Origin: Lutispora sp.
Lineage (GTDB): Bacteria > Bacillota > Clostridia > Lutisporales > Lutisporaceae
Reading direction: 5' to 3'
DNA: 6,086 bases
Assembly (NCBI GenBank): GCA_030834765.1
Contig: JAUQXG010000032.1
Location: 1 to 6,086, forward strand
A program made the position numbers and the translations under genes. Every line of letters starts with the position of its first letter. Within the stretch, counting starts at the first letter, position 1. The notes beneath the pieces were generated by a model. It had not been told where the DNA came from. It saw only the letters and a program-made list of their open reading frames with translations, and ran no database searches. Of the stretch, positions 1-6,008 are shown in pieces.

Positions 1-257
1 GCTCCTAGTACACCTATCTCTTTTACCTCTTGTATTGCACCTTTGGCTAATGAATATCCAAACCCAGGAAGAGGTATGGTTGCACCTGCACCTCCAAAAT
101 CTACTATGATTTGATAAAGGCCAAATCCTTGTAAAATTGCACCTAATGAAACAAATAGCACAAGTATTCTTGCAGGAGTCAATTTAGTGTAATCCATTAG
201 AAGTTGCCCAATCAGGCATATAAATCCCCCAACAATAAATGCTCTTACATAATCCAT
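1..257 (-). CDS. spoVAE: Stage V sporulation protein AE (SpoVAE), 3' part cut off by window edge
   Basis: Small integral membrane protein of the SpoVA complex, which moves dipicolinic acid across the spore inner membrane. The ATG is at 257-255, and 85 codons are read without a stop before the window ends. Family members are about 115-120 residues, so about 30 C-terminal residues are missing. Seen: a hydrophobic first segment with GGFICLIGQLL (residues 10-20), a second at about 31-51 (ILVLFVSLGA onward), then the conserved loop GGAGATIPLPGFG (55-67). SpoVAC in this window has the matching GGFICDIGQLI and GAGSIVPITGFA, so the two are paralogues of one family. The start follows the spoVAD stop by 5 bases. 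The ribosome binding site GAGGGTG lies inside the end of spoVAD, so translation is probably coupled. Confidence 0.95.
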   Translation of the reverse strand, partial: MDYVRAFIVGGFICLIGQLLMDYTKLTPARILVLFVSLGAILQGFGLYQIIVDFGGAGATIPLPGFGYSLAKGAIQEVKEIGVLG

Positions 258-262
258 ATTTC

Positions 263-1285
263 TTACACCCTCAAATCATTTTCAATAGAAACAGCATGGG
301 CAATACATGGTATTGATTCCCCTTGAAAGGAGCTTATAGGAGAAAGTAGTGCACCAGTTCCTACAAAAAGAATTTTATTAAACGTTCGTTTTTTCATCTC
401 TTTTAAAAGATATCCATTTAAAACTACTGCTGAACATCCACATCCACTACCTCCTGAATGAGTATCTTGCTTTTTATTATCAAATATTATAGAGCCGCAG
501 TCATTATATACAGATTCTATATTATAGCCTTTGGTTTTTACTAATTCTATAGTTATATCCATACCTACTTTTGCTAAATCTCCAGTTATAATTAAATCAT
601 AATATGTTGCTTGTCTGCCAGTATCATTCAAATGCGCAATGATTGTATCCGCAGCCGCAGGTGCCATAGCCGCTCCCATGTTATTTGCATCTTTGATTCC
701 GAAATCCATAACTTTTCCAGTAGTAATATAAGTAATTCTAGGACCTTCTCCTATATCAGATAATACTGTAGCTCCTGCTCCAGTTACTGTCCATTGAGAA
801 TATAATGGCCTTTGTCCCCCTTGCTCTAAAGGAGATCGATACTGTCTTTCAGCGCTACTAAAATGACTACTAGTGGAACATACTACTTTATCAGCATATC
901 CTCCATCAATTAATACACTGCCAAGACTTAATGATTCTGCCATAGTTGAACATGCACCATATAAGCCAAAAAAAGGTATTTGTAAAGCTCTTGCTGCAAA
1001 ATTAGAAGAAATAAGCTGATTTAATAAATCTCCAGCTAATAGAAAATCTATATTTTCTATCCCCAAGTTACTATTTTTAATGGAATATTTTATTGCTTCT
1101 ATCATCATCTTGCTTTCAGCCTTCTCCCAGCTCTCTTCACCAAAATAGTCATCTTGAACAATACTGTCAAAGTATTTTAATAAAGGACCACTGCCTTCTT
1201 TTGGACCTACTATTGAATATGATGAAATTATGTAGGGAGCAGATTCTAATTTTATTGTTTGTTGTCCAACTTTTCTTTTTGCCAT
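263..1285 (-). CDS. spoVAD: Stage V sporulation protein AD (SpoVAD), dipicolinic acid-binding protein
   Basis: 340 residues, close to the 338 of the Bacillus protein. SpoVAD has a thiolase/ketoacyl-synthase-like fold without known synthase activity. In Bacillus it is a soluble protein on the spore inner membrane that binds dipicolinic acid and is needed for its uptake. Seen: the thiolase-like GLYGACSTMAESL segment (107-119), with Cys112 where thiolases carry their nucleophile; glycine-rich TVTGAGATVLSD (166-177); and a cysteine/glycine-rich HSGGSGCGCSAVVLNGYLL (276-294) near the C-terminus, as in other SpoVAD proteins. No membrane segment is evident. The ATG at 1285 is preceded by a modest AGGATG site 16 bases after the spoVAC stop; the N-terminus KVGQQTIKLESAPYI looks complete. 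Third of the three clear spoVA genes here would be spoVAE, which follows immediately. Confidence 0.97.
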   Translation of the reverse strand: MAKRKVGQQTIKLESAPYIISSYSIVGPKEGSGPLLKYFDSIVQDDYFGEESWEKAESKMMIEAIKYSIKNSNLGIENIDFLLAGDLLNQLISSNFAARALQIPFFGLYGACSTMAESLSLGSVLIDGGYADKVVCSTSSHFSSAERQYRSPLEQGGQRPLYSQWTVTGAGATVLSDIGEGPRITYITTGKVMDFGIKDANNMGAAMAPAAADTIIAHLNDTGRQATYYDLIITGDLAKVGMDITIELVKTKGYNIESVYNDCGSIIFDNKKQDTHSGGSGCGCSAVVLNGYLLKEMKKRTFNKILFVGTGALLSPISSFQGESIPCIAHAVSIENDLRV

Positions 1286-1301
1286 TAAAACACATCCTGC
1301 A

Positions 1302-1748
1302 CTAATAATATAATAGATAATATATTAGACCAATTAAAACAGATGTTGAAATTCCATAAACCAGTACGGGTCCCGCAACACTAAACATTTTAGCTCCAAC
1401 ACCAAAAACAAAGCCTTCTCTCTTATATTCCATAGCTGGCGCTACAATAGAATTAGCAAATCCAGTTATTGGTACAATACTTCCTGCTCCTGCAACTCGA
1501 CCGATGTTATCATATACTCCAATTCCAGTTAAAAATGCTCCAATAAATATCATTATTAATGTGGTAAAAGAAGCAACTGTTTCAGAGGTTAAACCGTAAT
1601 CCTTTAGAATTTTACTAATGAGCTGTCCAATATCGCAAATAAATCCTCCAAATATAAAAGCATATATAGAATTTTTAAAAGTATTTGCTTTTGGCAGATT
1701 TTCCTTTACCAGCTTTTCATACTCTTTTGTGTCCATCCAACTATTCAT
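1302..1748 (-). CDS. spoVAC: Stage V sporulation protein AC (SpoVAC)
   Basis: 148 residues, near the usual 150. Integral membrane protein of the SpoVA channel; Bacillus SpoVAC has been described as a mechanosensitive channel for dipicolinic acid release during germination. Seen: a charged cytosolic N-terminus (about 1-25), hydrophobic segments at about 28-46 (AFIFGGFICDIGQLI), 58-78 and 123-147, and the conserved loop AGAGSIVPITGFANSIVAPA (86-105). It ends in a very hydrophobic LIYYLLYY before TAG. The first ATG is chosen because a strong AAAGGAG lies 4 bases upstream; the next ATG (codon 5) is too far from it. That ribosome binding site begins 4 bases after the stop of the 41-codon gene at 1763-1888, which suggests translational coupling to it. 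Confidence 0.97.
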   Translation of the reverse strand: MNSWMDTKEYEKLVKENLPKANTFKNSIYAFIFGGFICDIGQLISKILKDYGLTSETVASFTTLIMIFIGAFLTGIGVYDNIGRVAGAGSIVPITGFANSIVAPAMEYKREGFVFGVGAKMFSVAGPVLVYGISTSVLIGLIYYLLYY

Positions 1749-1762
1749 AAAACTCCTTTCAG

Positions 1763-1888
1763 CTAGTCAAACATCTTAAACATATTATTTGTTATATTTT
1801 TTTCTATATCTGACCTAATCTCATTTTCTGTTTCTTGTTCAAACATAAGAAAATTTTTTCTGATTTTAAAATATTCTTTGTTAATCAT
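1763..1888 (-). CDS. Small unrecognised protein, 41 residues, between sigF and spoVAC
   Basis: Open frame of 41 codons, ATG at 1888 and TAG at 1763. The protein begins MINKEYFKIRKNF and ends NNMFKMFD. It is rich in Glu, Asn and Lys, has no membrane segment or cysteine, and the middle (about 15-32) looks helical and charged. I recognise no family. Support for a real gene: an AGGTG site 6-7 bases before the ATG; same strand as, and 13 bases after, another small gene; and its stop runs into the AAAGGAG site of spoVAC (TAG, 4 bases, then the site), as in a coupled operon. It sits where Bacillus has spoVAB, but neither length nor character resembles SpoVAB. Short open frames are common in AT-rich DNA, so conservation in relatives is the deciding test. 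Confidence 0.6.
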   Translation of the reverse strand: MINKEYFKIRKNFLMFEQETENEIRSDIEKNITNNMFKMFD

Positions 1889-1901
1889 AACTAACACCTA
1901 C

Positions 1902-2063
1902 TTATTTAATAATTATTATCGTATTGCTTTTTAGATTTTTTTTCATAACTAAAATTGCTTTTTCTGGTACTTCATCTGATGATTTTTTATTTAAATAGTA
2001 AAATGATAATAGACCACAAGTTATTAATAAACCTAGAACAAAAACAAAACTTATTTTTTTCAT
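1902..2063 (-). CDS. Small unrecognised single-pass membrane or exported protein, 53 residues
   Basis: Open frame of 53 codons, ATG at 2063, TAA at 1902. N-terminus MKKISFVFVLGLLITCGLLS: two lysines, then a hydrophobic run to about residue 23, then a polar stretch (NKKSSDEVPEKA, 25-36) and a short basic tail ending in isoleucines and Lys. This is an N-in membrane anchor or an uncleaved signal. LITC-G resembles a lipobox only loosely, because Thr at -1 is unfavourable, so lipidation is doubtful. A clear GAGGTG ribosome binding site lies 8 bases before the ATG. A sigma-G-like promoter (2094-2123) lies just upstream, and the gene follows the spoIIA terminator, so it looks like the first gene of the spoVA transcription unit. 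I recognise no family. It occupies the position of spoVAA in Bacillus but is far shorter than that protein (about 200 residues). Confidence 0.65.
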   Translation of the reverse strand: MKKISFVFVLGLLITCGLLSFYYLNKKSSDEVPEKAILVMKKNLKSNTIIIIK

Positions 2064-2093
2064 ATGTTTTGCACCTCAATAACAATCTAAAAT

Positions 2094-2123
2094 TATTATT
2101 GAGCTTTTATATGTTTTTCATGC
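2094..2123 (-). promoter_or_regulatory. Candidate sigma-G promoter for the small genes and spoVACDE
   Basis: On the minus strand, GCATG (2123-2119) fits the sigma-G -35 (GHATR). After an 18-base spacer, AATAATA (2100-2094) fits the -10 (CATWHTA) except for its first base. The predicted transcript would begin near 2087, about 24 bases before the ATG of the 53-residue gene, and lies downstream of the spoIIA terminator. Sigma-G control of spoVA is established in Bacillus. Sigma-F has overlapping -35 preference, so the exact sigma factor is inferred. Confidence 0.5.
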
Positions 2124-2133
2124 AAATTTTTTT

Positions 2134-2166
2134 AAAAAATACCCAATGCTCGATTGAGCATTGGGT
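2134..2166 (-). terminator. Intrinsic terminator of the spoIIA operon
   Basis: Perfect 11-base-pair stem: arms 2141-2151 and 2156-2166 (ACCCAATGCTC with its complement), loop of 4. Six T's follow on the minus strand (2139-2134, after one A). The last base of the sigF TAA is the first base of the stem, so the hairpin starts at the stop codon. On the plus strand no T-run follows, so it acts on spoIIA transcripts only. Confidence 0.92.
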
Positions 2167-2903
2167 TATAACATCTCTTCTTTGATTTTATTTAATACTC
2201 TTTTTTCTATCCTAGATACTTGAACTTGAGATATCCCTAAAGAATCTGCAACCTGGCACTGTGTCTTGTCTTTAAAATATCTTAATACAATGATTTGTCT
2301 TTCTCTTGCATCTAAGGATTGCAGCATTTGTCTAAGAGCAATTTTATCTACAACCATATTATCCTGGCCTTCATTGCATTTTATTTTATCTATCAGCAGT
2401 ACTGGAGATCCATCGTCCTGGTGTATTGTTTCGTATAACGAATGTGTAGCGTTTGTTGAATCTAATGCAAGTACTAAATCTTCTCTTGTTATATCTAACG
2501 CAACAGCTAGCTCAGAAATTGTCGGTTCTCGCCCATAAGTTTTCTCCATATTTTCTCTCATCGTATTAGCTTTGTATGCTAATTCTTTGAGATTTCTACT
2601 AACTTTAATGATGCCGTCATCTCTTAAAAACCTCTTTATTTCTCCAATAATCATAGGTATAGCATATGTAGAGAACTTTACATTAAACGATGTATCAAAC
2701 TTTTTTATTGCTTTTAATAAACCGATACTACCAATTTGGACTAAATCATCATATTCACAGCCCCTATTTAAGAAACGTTTCACAACGCTTCTAACTAACC
2801 CCATATTATTTTCGATTAAAAAATTTTGAGCTTTCACATCTCCATTTTGTGATGAGCAAATTAGATTCATGGTTTCCTCATGAGAAATTTCTACCCGCTC
2901 CAT
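2166..2903 (-). CDS. sigF: RNA polymerase sigma-F factor (SpoIIAC), forespore-specific
   Basis: 245 residues, a little shorter than the Bacillus 255. First compartment-specific sigma factor, active in the forespore after septation. Seen: region 2 with DLVQIGSIGLLKAIKKFD (53-70), then FSTYAIPMIIGEIKRFLRDD (77-96), the segment that melts and reads the -10; region 3 with YGREPTISELAVALDI (123-138); and region 4.2 helix-turn-helix TQCQVADSLGISQVQVSRIE (214-233). RDDG-IIKVSR after region 2 is characteristic of the SigF/SigG/SigB group, and the position behind spoIIAA-spoIIAB identifies SigF. The ATG at 2903 has an AGAGGT site 6 bases upstream and lies 11 bases after the spoIIAB stop. Its product is held inactive by SpoIIAB, encoded next door. 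Confidence 0.98.
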   Translation of the reverse strand: MERVEISHEETMNLICSSQNGDVKAQNFLIENNMGLVRSVVKRFLNRGCEYDDLVQIGSIGLLKAIKKFDTSFNVKFSTYAIPMIIGEIKRFLRDDGIIKVSRNLKELAYKANTMRENMEKTYGREPTISELAVALDITREDLVLALDSTNATHSLYETIHQDDGSPVLLIDKIKCNEGQDNMVVDKIALRQMLQSLDARERQIIVLRYFKDKTQCQVADSLGISQVQVSRIEKRVLNKIKEEML

Positions 2904-2914
2904 AAATCTACCTC

Positions 2915-3343
2915 TTATACAATACTAAAAGTTTTTTTCATTTTTATACTGGTACCTATACCAGCATTCGAATCTACAATAACCTCATCCATGAAGGTTT
3001 CCATAACAGTAAATCCCATTCCTGATCTTTCAAGTTCAGGTTTCGATGTATAAAGGGGTTGCATTGCAAGGCTGATATCATCTATTCCTTTACCATTATC
3101 TATTACTTCAATCTCTATACATCTTTCATAAATTCTAGAAATAATAACTATTTTTCCTTCCCCATACTCATAACCATGAATTACTGCATTCGTTACTGCC
3201 TCTGATACTGCAGTCTTTACTTCAGATAATTCTTCTATCGTAGGATCTAATTGCGCGGCGAATGCTGCTACCACAGTCCTTGCAAAACTCTCATTCTGTG
3301 ATTTGCTTAGAAATTCTAATTTCATCTCATTTTCAATCTTCAT
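2915..3343 (-). CDS. spoIIAB: Anti-sigma F factor and serine kinase SpoIIAB
   Basis: GHKL-family ATPase/kinase that binds sigma-F as a dimer and phosphorylates SpoIIAA using ATP. Seen (numbered from the ATG at 3343): the contact region SQNESFART (15-23); N box [13 protein letters not shown] (47-59) with catalytic Glu48 and Mg-binding Asn52; G1 box DNGKGI (82-87); G2 box SGMGF (107-111); and TSIKMKK at the end. 142 residues against 146 in Bacillus. A GTG directly before the ATG (3346) would add one residue. The ATG is preferred because AAAGGAG is then 8 bases away instead of 5, and because [11 protein letters not shown] aligns with the start of known SpoIIAB proteins. The ribosome binding site overlaps the spoIIAA TAA, so expression of the pair is probably coupled. 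Confidence 0.97.
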   Translation of the reverse strand: MKIENEMKLEFLSKSQNESFARTVVAAFAAQLDPTIEELSEVKTAVSEAVTNAVIHGYEYGEGKIVIISRIYERCIEIEVIDNGKGIDDISLAMQPLYTSKPELERSGMGFTVMETFMDEVIVDSNAGIGTSIKMKKTFSIV

Positions 3344-3356
3344 CACTATAACTCCT

Positions 3357-3692
3357 TTACATACTTTTCATTGCTTGTTTCAAATCATTGTATAGAGGTA
3401 TTATTTTATTCAACCCACAAATATCATATATTCTTTTTACCTGAGGTTTAATATTTATGATTCCAACCTTTCCACCACTTAAAAGTATTTTCTTATATCT
3501 TCCAATTATTACACCTATTCCTGAACTATCCATGAAGTTTAATGATTCCATATCAAAAACAAGGTTCTTCGGATTTTTAACCATAATCTCTTTATCTAGC
3601 TTATTTCTAATTTCATCACAACTATGATGGTCAAGCTCGCCAAATATTTTTACTATTAAAAAGTTGTCTATTAGATCTACATTTAAACTCAT
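3357..3692 (-). CDS. spoIIAA: Anti-sigma F factor antagonist SpoIIAA
   Basis: 111-residue STAS-domain protein. In its unphosphorylated form it displaces sigma-F from SpoIIAB; SpoIIAB inactivates it by phosphorylation, and the phosphatase SpoIIE (not in this window) reactivates it. Seen: beta-strand [19 protein letters not shown] (11-29), then [20 protein letters not shown] (43-62), whose DSSG holds the phosphorylation site. By alignment with Bacillus Ser58 that is Ser57, the second serine. The C-terminal helix region is [16 protein letters not shown] (86-101). The ATG at 3692 has a very strong GGGAGGT site 6 bases upstream. First gene of the operon: dacF, which precedes it in Bacillus, is absent and replaced by a divergent glycosyltransferase gene. 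Confidence 0.97.
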   Translation of the reverse strand: MSLNVDLIDNFLIVKIFGELDHHSCDEIRNKLDKEIMVKNPKNLVFDMESLNFMDSSGIGVIIGRYKKILLSGGKVGIINIKPQVKRIYDICGLNKIIPLYNDLKQAMKSM

Positions 3693-3723
3693 TATTTTAC
3701 CTCCCTTAATTATTGCATATATA

Positions 3724-3752
3724 TAATTCTTTAAATATATTTTTTTACCTTC
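3724..3752 (-). promoter_or_regulatory. Candidate sigma-H promoter of the spoIIA operon
   Basis: Minus-strand GAAGGTAAA (3752-3744) matches the sigma-H -35 consensus RNAGGAWWW at all but one position. After 11 bases, AAAGAATTA (3732-3724) matches the -10 RNNGAATWW completely. Transcription would start about 25 bases before the spoIIAA ATG. Sigma-H transcription of spoIIA is established in Bacillus and reported in clostridia; here it is inferred from the match and position. Confidence 0.7.
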
Positions 3753-3802
3753 AATGAATTATGTTATGTTTTGTATTTATTTGTAAGAATCTAAAAGTAT
3801 TT

Positions 3803-3831
3803 TTTGATAAAAAAAAGTGATTTTTGACGAA
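3803..3831. promoter_or_regulatory. Tandem Spo0A-box-like sites, 20-base spacing
   Basis: TGACGAA at 3825-3831 is an exact match to the 0A box TGNCGAA on the plus strand. TGATAAA at 3805-3811 matches 5 of 7. They lie in an imperfect 20-base direct repeat (3801-3820 and 3821-3840, both beginning TTTTTGA), so they face the same side of the helix two turns apart. They are about 50-80 bases upstream of the spoIIA -35. Phosphorylated Spo0A activates spoIIA in Bacillus. The AT-rich background makes the weaker site uncertain. Confidence 0.5.
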
Positions 3832-3882
3832 AAAATGAATTAGATAATTTCAGGTGCTTTATATGATAAAAAGGGAAATACA

Positions 3883-3912
3883 TTTATATATTTATCCTCT
3901 TTATGATATACT
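3883..3912 (+). promoter_or_regulatory. Possible promoter of the divergent glycosyltransferase gene
   Basis: Extended -10 TGATATACT (3904-3912) contains TATACT, 5 of 6 to the housekeeping consensus. A poor -35, TTTATA (3883-3888), lies 18 bases upstream. The same stretch, GATATACTA with ATATT 12 bases upstream, loosely resembles mother-cell sigma-E/sigma-K sites, so the sigma factor is undecided. The start codon is 37 bases downstream. Confidence 0.35.
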
Positions 3913-3949
3913 AAATTCTAGACTTATATAGAGATTCGGGAGTGATTGA

Positions 3950-5053
3950 ATGAATATTATTATTTTCTCTGTTTCAATAGGAAATGGCCATGACCAAGTT
4001 GCAAACACATTAAGAAATGAGATTATACGCCAAAACAATAATGCTAAAGTCAAAATCATTAATACAATTAACCTTCTTAGCCCTATACTAGATAAAGTGA
4101 TTCTTGATAGTTATTTAAATATACTAAAATTTTATCCCAAAGCTTGGGGAACAATATATGCGAGAACTGATAAGGTCAATCCTCTTATTGATATAAATGA
4201 TATCGCTAATAAACTTATATCTAGTAAACTCAGAAAATCTATTAATAACTTTAATCCAAATGCTATAATTTGTACCCACAGCTTTCCATCCTCAATTATT
4301 TCAGCATTAAAGCAAAGAGATATGATTGAATGCCCTCTTATATCAACCATCACGGACTTTACAATTCATTCTTCTTGGATAAATGCTGAAACTGACTATT
4401 ATGTAATTGCCCATGAGAACTTATCTTATTTAGCAGAAATGTATCATATACCTTCAAGCAAGATTTTGCCCTACGGTATTCCGGTAAGGCCAGATTTTTC
4501 AAAAATGCTAAATCATGATGAAATTCTGTCTAAACTTGATTTAAGCAACAAACGAACTATATTAGTTATGGGCGGTGGCCTTGGTCTAGGAGCTATAAAC
4601 AATATTGTAAAAGAATTGGATAATAAGTTTGATGATATACAAATTCTTGCTGTTGCTGGAAGAAATAACAGATTAGAAGCTAAGCTCAAATCTTTAAAAA
4701 CGAATAATAGGCTAATGATATACGGTTTCATAAGCAATATTCATGAACTAATGGAAATATCTGATTGTATCATCTCTAAGCCTGGAGGAGTTACTACAGC
4801 AGAAATATTATGCAAAAAAAAGCCACTTGTCATTTTCTCACCATTACCTGGTCAAGAATCAGAAAATACCGAGTATTTGCTAAATTCCGGAGTAGCGGTG
4901 ACAGCTAATGATATTAAAAAAATCCCTCCCCTTATTAAGCAGATTCTGAATTTCGAACCTAGATTAAGGAGCATACAGCAAATCTCTGATTTCTTATGCA
5001 AGCCAAATGCCGCTTATGACACTGTAAAATATATAATCGATAATTATTCGTAA
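3950..5053 (+). CDS. GT28 / MGDG-synthase-family glycosyltransferase, UgtP-like
   Basis: 367 residues, slightly shorter than Bacillus UgtP (382). Family members transfer a sugar from a UDP-sugar to diacylglycerol at the inner face of the membrane, making glycolipids or lipoteichoic acid anchors. Seen: N-terminal MGDG-synthase domain with the acceptor-site motif [12 protein letters not shown] (7-18), ICTHSFPSS (107-115) and [12 protein letters not shown] (132-143); linker YGIPVRPDF (175-183); C-terminal MurG-like nucleotide-sugar domain starting [13 protein letters not shown] (204-216), with [11 protein letters not shown] (258-268), [12 protein letters not shown] (276-287) and [13 protein letters not shown] (298-310), which hold the UDP-binding residues. 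No membrane segment, as expected of a peripheral enzyme. The ATG has GGGAG about 7 bases upstream. Donor and acceptor cannot be read from sequence; galactosyl or glucosyl transfer to diacylglycerol is the family expectation. Divergent from spoIIAA, sharing a 257-base control region. Confidence 0.88.
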   Translation: MNIIIFSVSIGNGHDQVANTLRNEIIRQNNNAKVKIINTINLLSPILDKVILDSYLNILKFYPKAWGTIYARTDKVNPLIDINDIANKLISSKLRKSINNFNPNAIICTHSFPSSIISALKQRDMIECPLISTITDFTIHSSWINAETDYYVIAHENLSYLAEMYHIPSSKILPYGIPVRPDFSKMLNHDEILSKLDLSNKRTILVMGGGLGLGAINNIVKELDNKFDDIQILAVAGRNNRLEAKLKSLKTNNRLMIYGFISNIHELMEISDCIISKPGGVTTAEILCKKKPLVIFSPLPGQESENTEYLLNSGVAVTANDIKKIPPLIKQILNFEPRLRSIQQISDFLCKPNAAYDTVKYIIDNYS

Positions 5054-5058
5054 AAGTA

Positions 5059-5087
5059 TTGATAACTCAATGCTATTGTAATAAACT
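5059..5087 (+). promoter_or_regulatory. Candidate promoter of speE
   Basis: TTGATA (5059-5064), 5 of 6 to the -35 consensus; 17-base spacer; TAAACT (5082-5087), 4 of 6 to the -10. The predicted start near 5094 leaves a short leader before the AAAGGAG at 5105-5111. The gap after the glycosyltransferase stop (65 bases) also fits separate transcription, but read-through from upstream remains possible since no terminator is seen in the gap. Confidence 0.4.
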
Positions 5088-5118
5088 TATAAGGTTGAAT
5101 TATGAAAGGAGTTTTATT

Positions 5119-5946
5119 ATGGATTTATGGTTAAAAGAGAAACAAATAGAAAATGCTGTGATGACTTATAAAATAAAAGAAACATTGCACATAGAGAAAA
5201 CAAAGTATCAAGATCTTGCAATTTTAGATACATATGAGTTTGGGCGTATGCTAGTATTAGATGGTATCGTTCAAACTACAATCAAAGATGAGTTTGTTTA
5301 TCACGAAATGATAACACATATCCCTCTATTCACTCACAACAACCCAAAGAAAGTTCTTGTTGTTGGAGGTGGAGATGGCGGAGCTATTAGAGAGATACTT
5401 AAGCACCCATCTGTAGAAAAGGTTGTACTTTGCGAAATTGATGAAAGAGTAGTTGACTTATCTTTGAAATATCTTCCTGAAATAAGTAGTGCTCTAAATG
5501 ATCCCAGATGTGAAGTCTTCATAGGTGATGGAATAAAATATGTAATTGACCATAAAGGAGAATTTGATGTTATTATAGTGGACTCAACAGATCCTTTTGG
5601 CGCAGCAGAAGGTCTATTTAATGTAAATTTCTATAATTCCTTATATGAATGCCTTACTGAAGATGGTATTTTTGTAGCACAAACTGAAACTCCTATTTAT
5701 CTGCCACAAGTTGTAAAAAAGGTTTTTCATGATATAAAAACTGCCTTTCCAATAACAAGAATGTTTATGGCAGCAATCCCCACTTATCCTGGGGTGTATT
5801 GGAGTTTTACTATCGGTTCAAAAAAATATGATCCATTGACTATTGATGAAAATAAAATTAAAGATATAGATACAAAATATTATCATAAGGACCTTCATAA
5901 AGCGTGTTTTGTATTGCCTAAATATATAAAAAATCTTATTGGATAA
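5119..5946 (+). CDS. speE: Spermidine synthase (polyamine aminopropyltransferase)
   Basis: 275 residues, matching Bacillus SpeE (276). Cytosolic enzyme transferring an aminopropyl group from decarboxylated S-adenosylmethionine to putrescine, giving spermidine and methylthioadenosine. Seen: N-terminal beta-barrel region with [20 protein letters not shown] (45-64); the Rossmann nucleotide motif [14 protein letters not shown] (81-94); Glu106 of [15 protein letters not shown] (136-142); [14 protein letters not shown] (154-167) with the catalytic-position Asp155; and [15 protein letters not shown] (221-235) in the substrate site. Start: ATG 5119 is chosen because AAAGGAG lies 7 bases upstream and MDLWLKEKQ aligns with known SpeE starts; the in-frame TTG at 5059 has no ribosome binding site. 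The partners needed to make its substrates (speD and a putrescine source) are not in this window. Confidence 0.97.
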   Translation: MDLWLKEKQIENAVMTYKIKETLHIEKTKYQDLAILDTYEFGRMLVLDGIVQTTIKDEFVYHEMITHIPLFTHNNPKKVLVVGGGDGGAIREILKHPSVEKVVLCEIDERVVDLSLKYLPEISSALNDPRCEVFIGDGIKYVIDHKGEFDVIIVDSTDPFGAAEGLFNVNFYNSLYECLTEDGIFVAQTETPIYLPQVVKKVFHDIKTAFPITRMFMAAIPTYPGVYWSFTIGSKKYDPLTIDENKIKDIDTKYYHKDLHKACFVLPKYIKNLIG

Positions 5947-5973
5947 TTTCTCAGTTTATTTACAAAAATGCTG

Positions 5974-6002
5974 TTGAAATTTAAATGTTTATACCCTATA
6001 AT
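5974..6002 (+). promoter_or_regulatory. Strong housekeeping-type promoter downstream of speE
   Basis: TTGAAA (5974-5979), 5 of 6 to the -35 consensus; exact 17-base spacer; TATAAT (5997-6002), a perfect -10. It is the best sigma-A match in the window. Initiation would be near 6009, with a strong terminator beginning 40 bases later. It lies 27 bases after the speE stop, on the same strand. Confidence 0.6.
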
Positions 6003-6008
6003 GTTATT

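Noticed and set aside
1093..1305. Plus-strand frame inside spoVAD
   Set aside because: Shadow of spoVAD on the opposite strand; no ribosome binding site or recognisable protein. The same holds for the frames opposite sigF, the glycosyltransferase and speE.
1963..2063. Lipoprotein signal in the 53-residue protein (LITC-G)
   Set aside because: Thr before the Cys is not a favoured lipobox residue, so only a membrane anchor is claimed.
1955..2185. 76-codon plus-strand open frame
   Set aside because: TTG start without ribosome binding site, low-complexity hydrophobic product; it is antisense to the better supported 53-codon gene and runs through the sigF terminator.
3344..3346. GTG as start of spoIIAB
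   Set aside because: Possible, but the adjacent ATG has better spacing and alignment; the difference is one residue.
3863..3931. 22-codon plus-strand leader frame with AGGTG upstream, before the glycosyltransferase
   Set aside because: The likely -10 of that gene (3907-3912) lies inside it, so it would usually not be transcribed; the length is expected by chance in AT-rich DNA.
5057..5072. ATTGA/TCAAT hairpin between the glycosyltransferase gene and speE
   Set aside because: Only five AT-rich base pairs and no T-run; not a terminator.
5059..5118. 20-residue N-terminal extension of SpeE from an upstream TTG
   Set aside because: No ribosome binding site, the residues are not SpeE-like, and ATG 5119 has AAAGGAG and the family start; the region better fits a promoter and leader.
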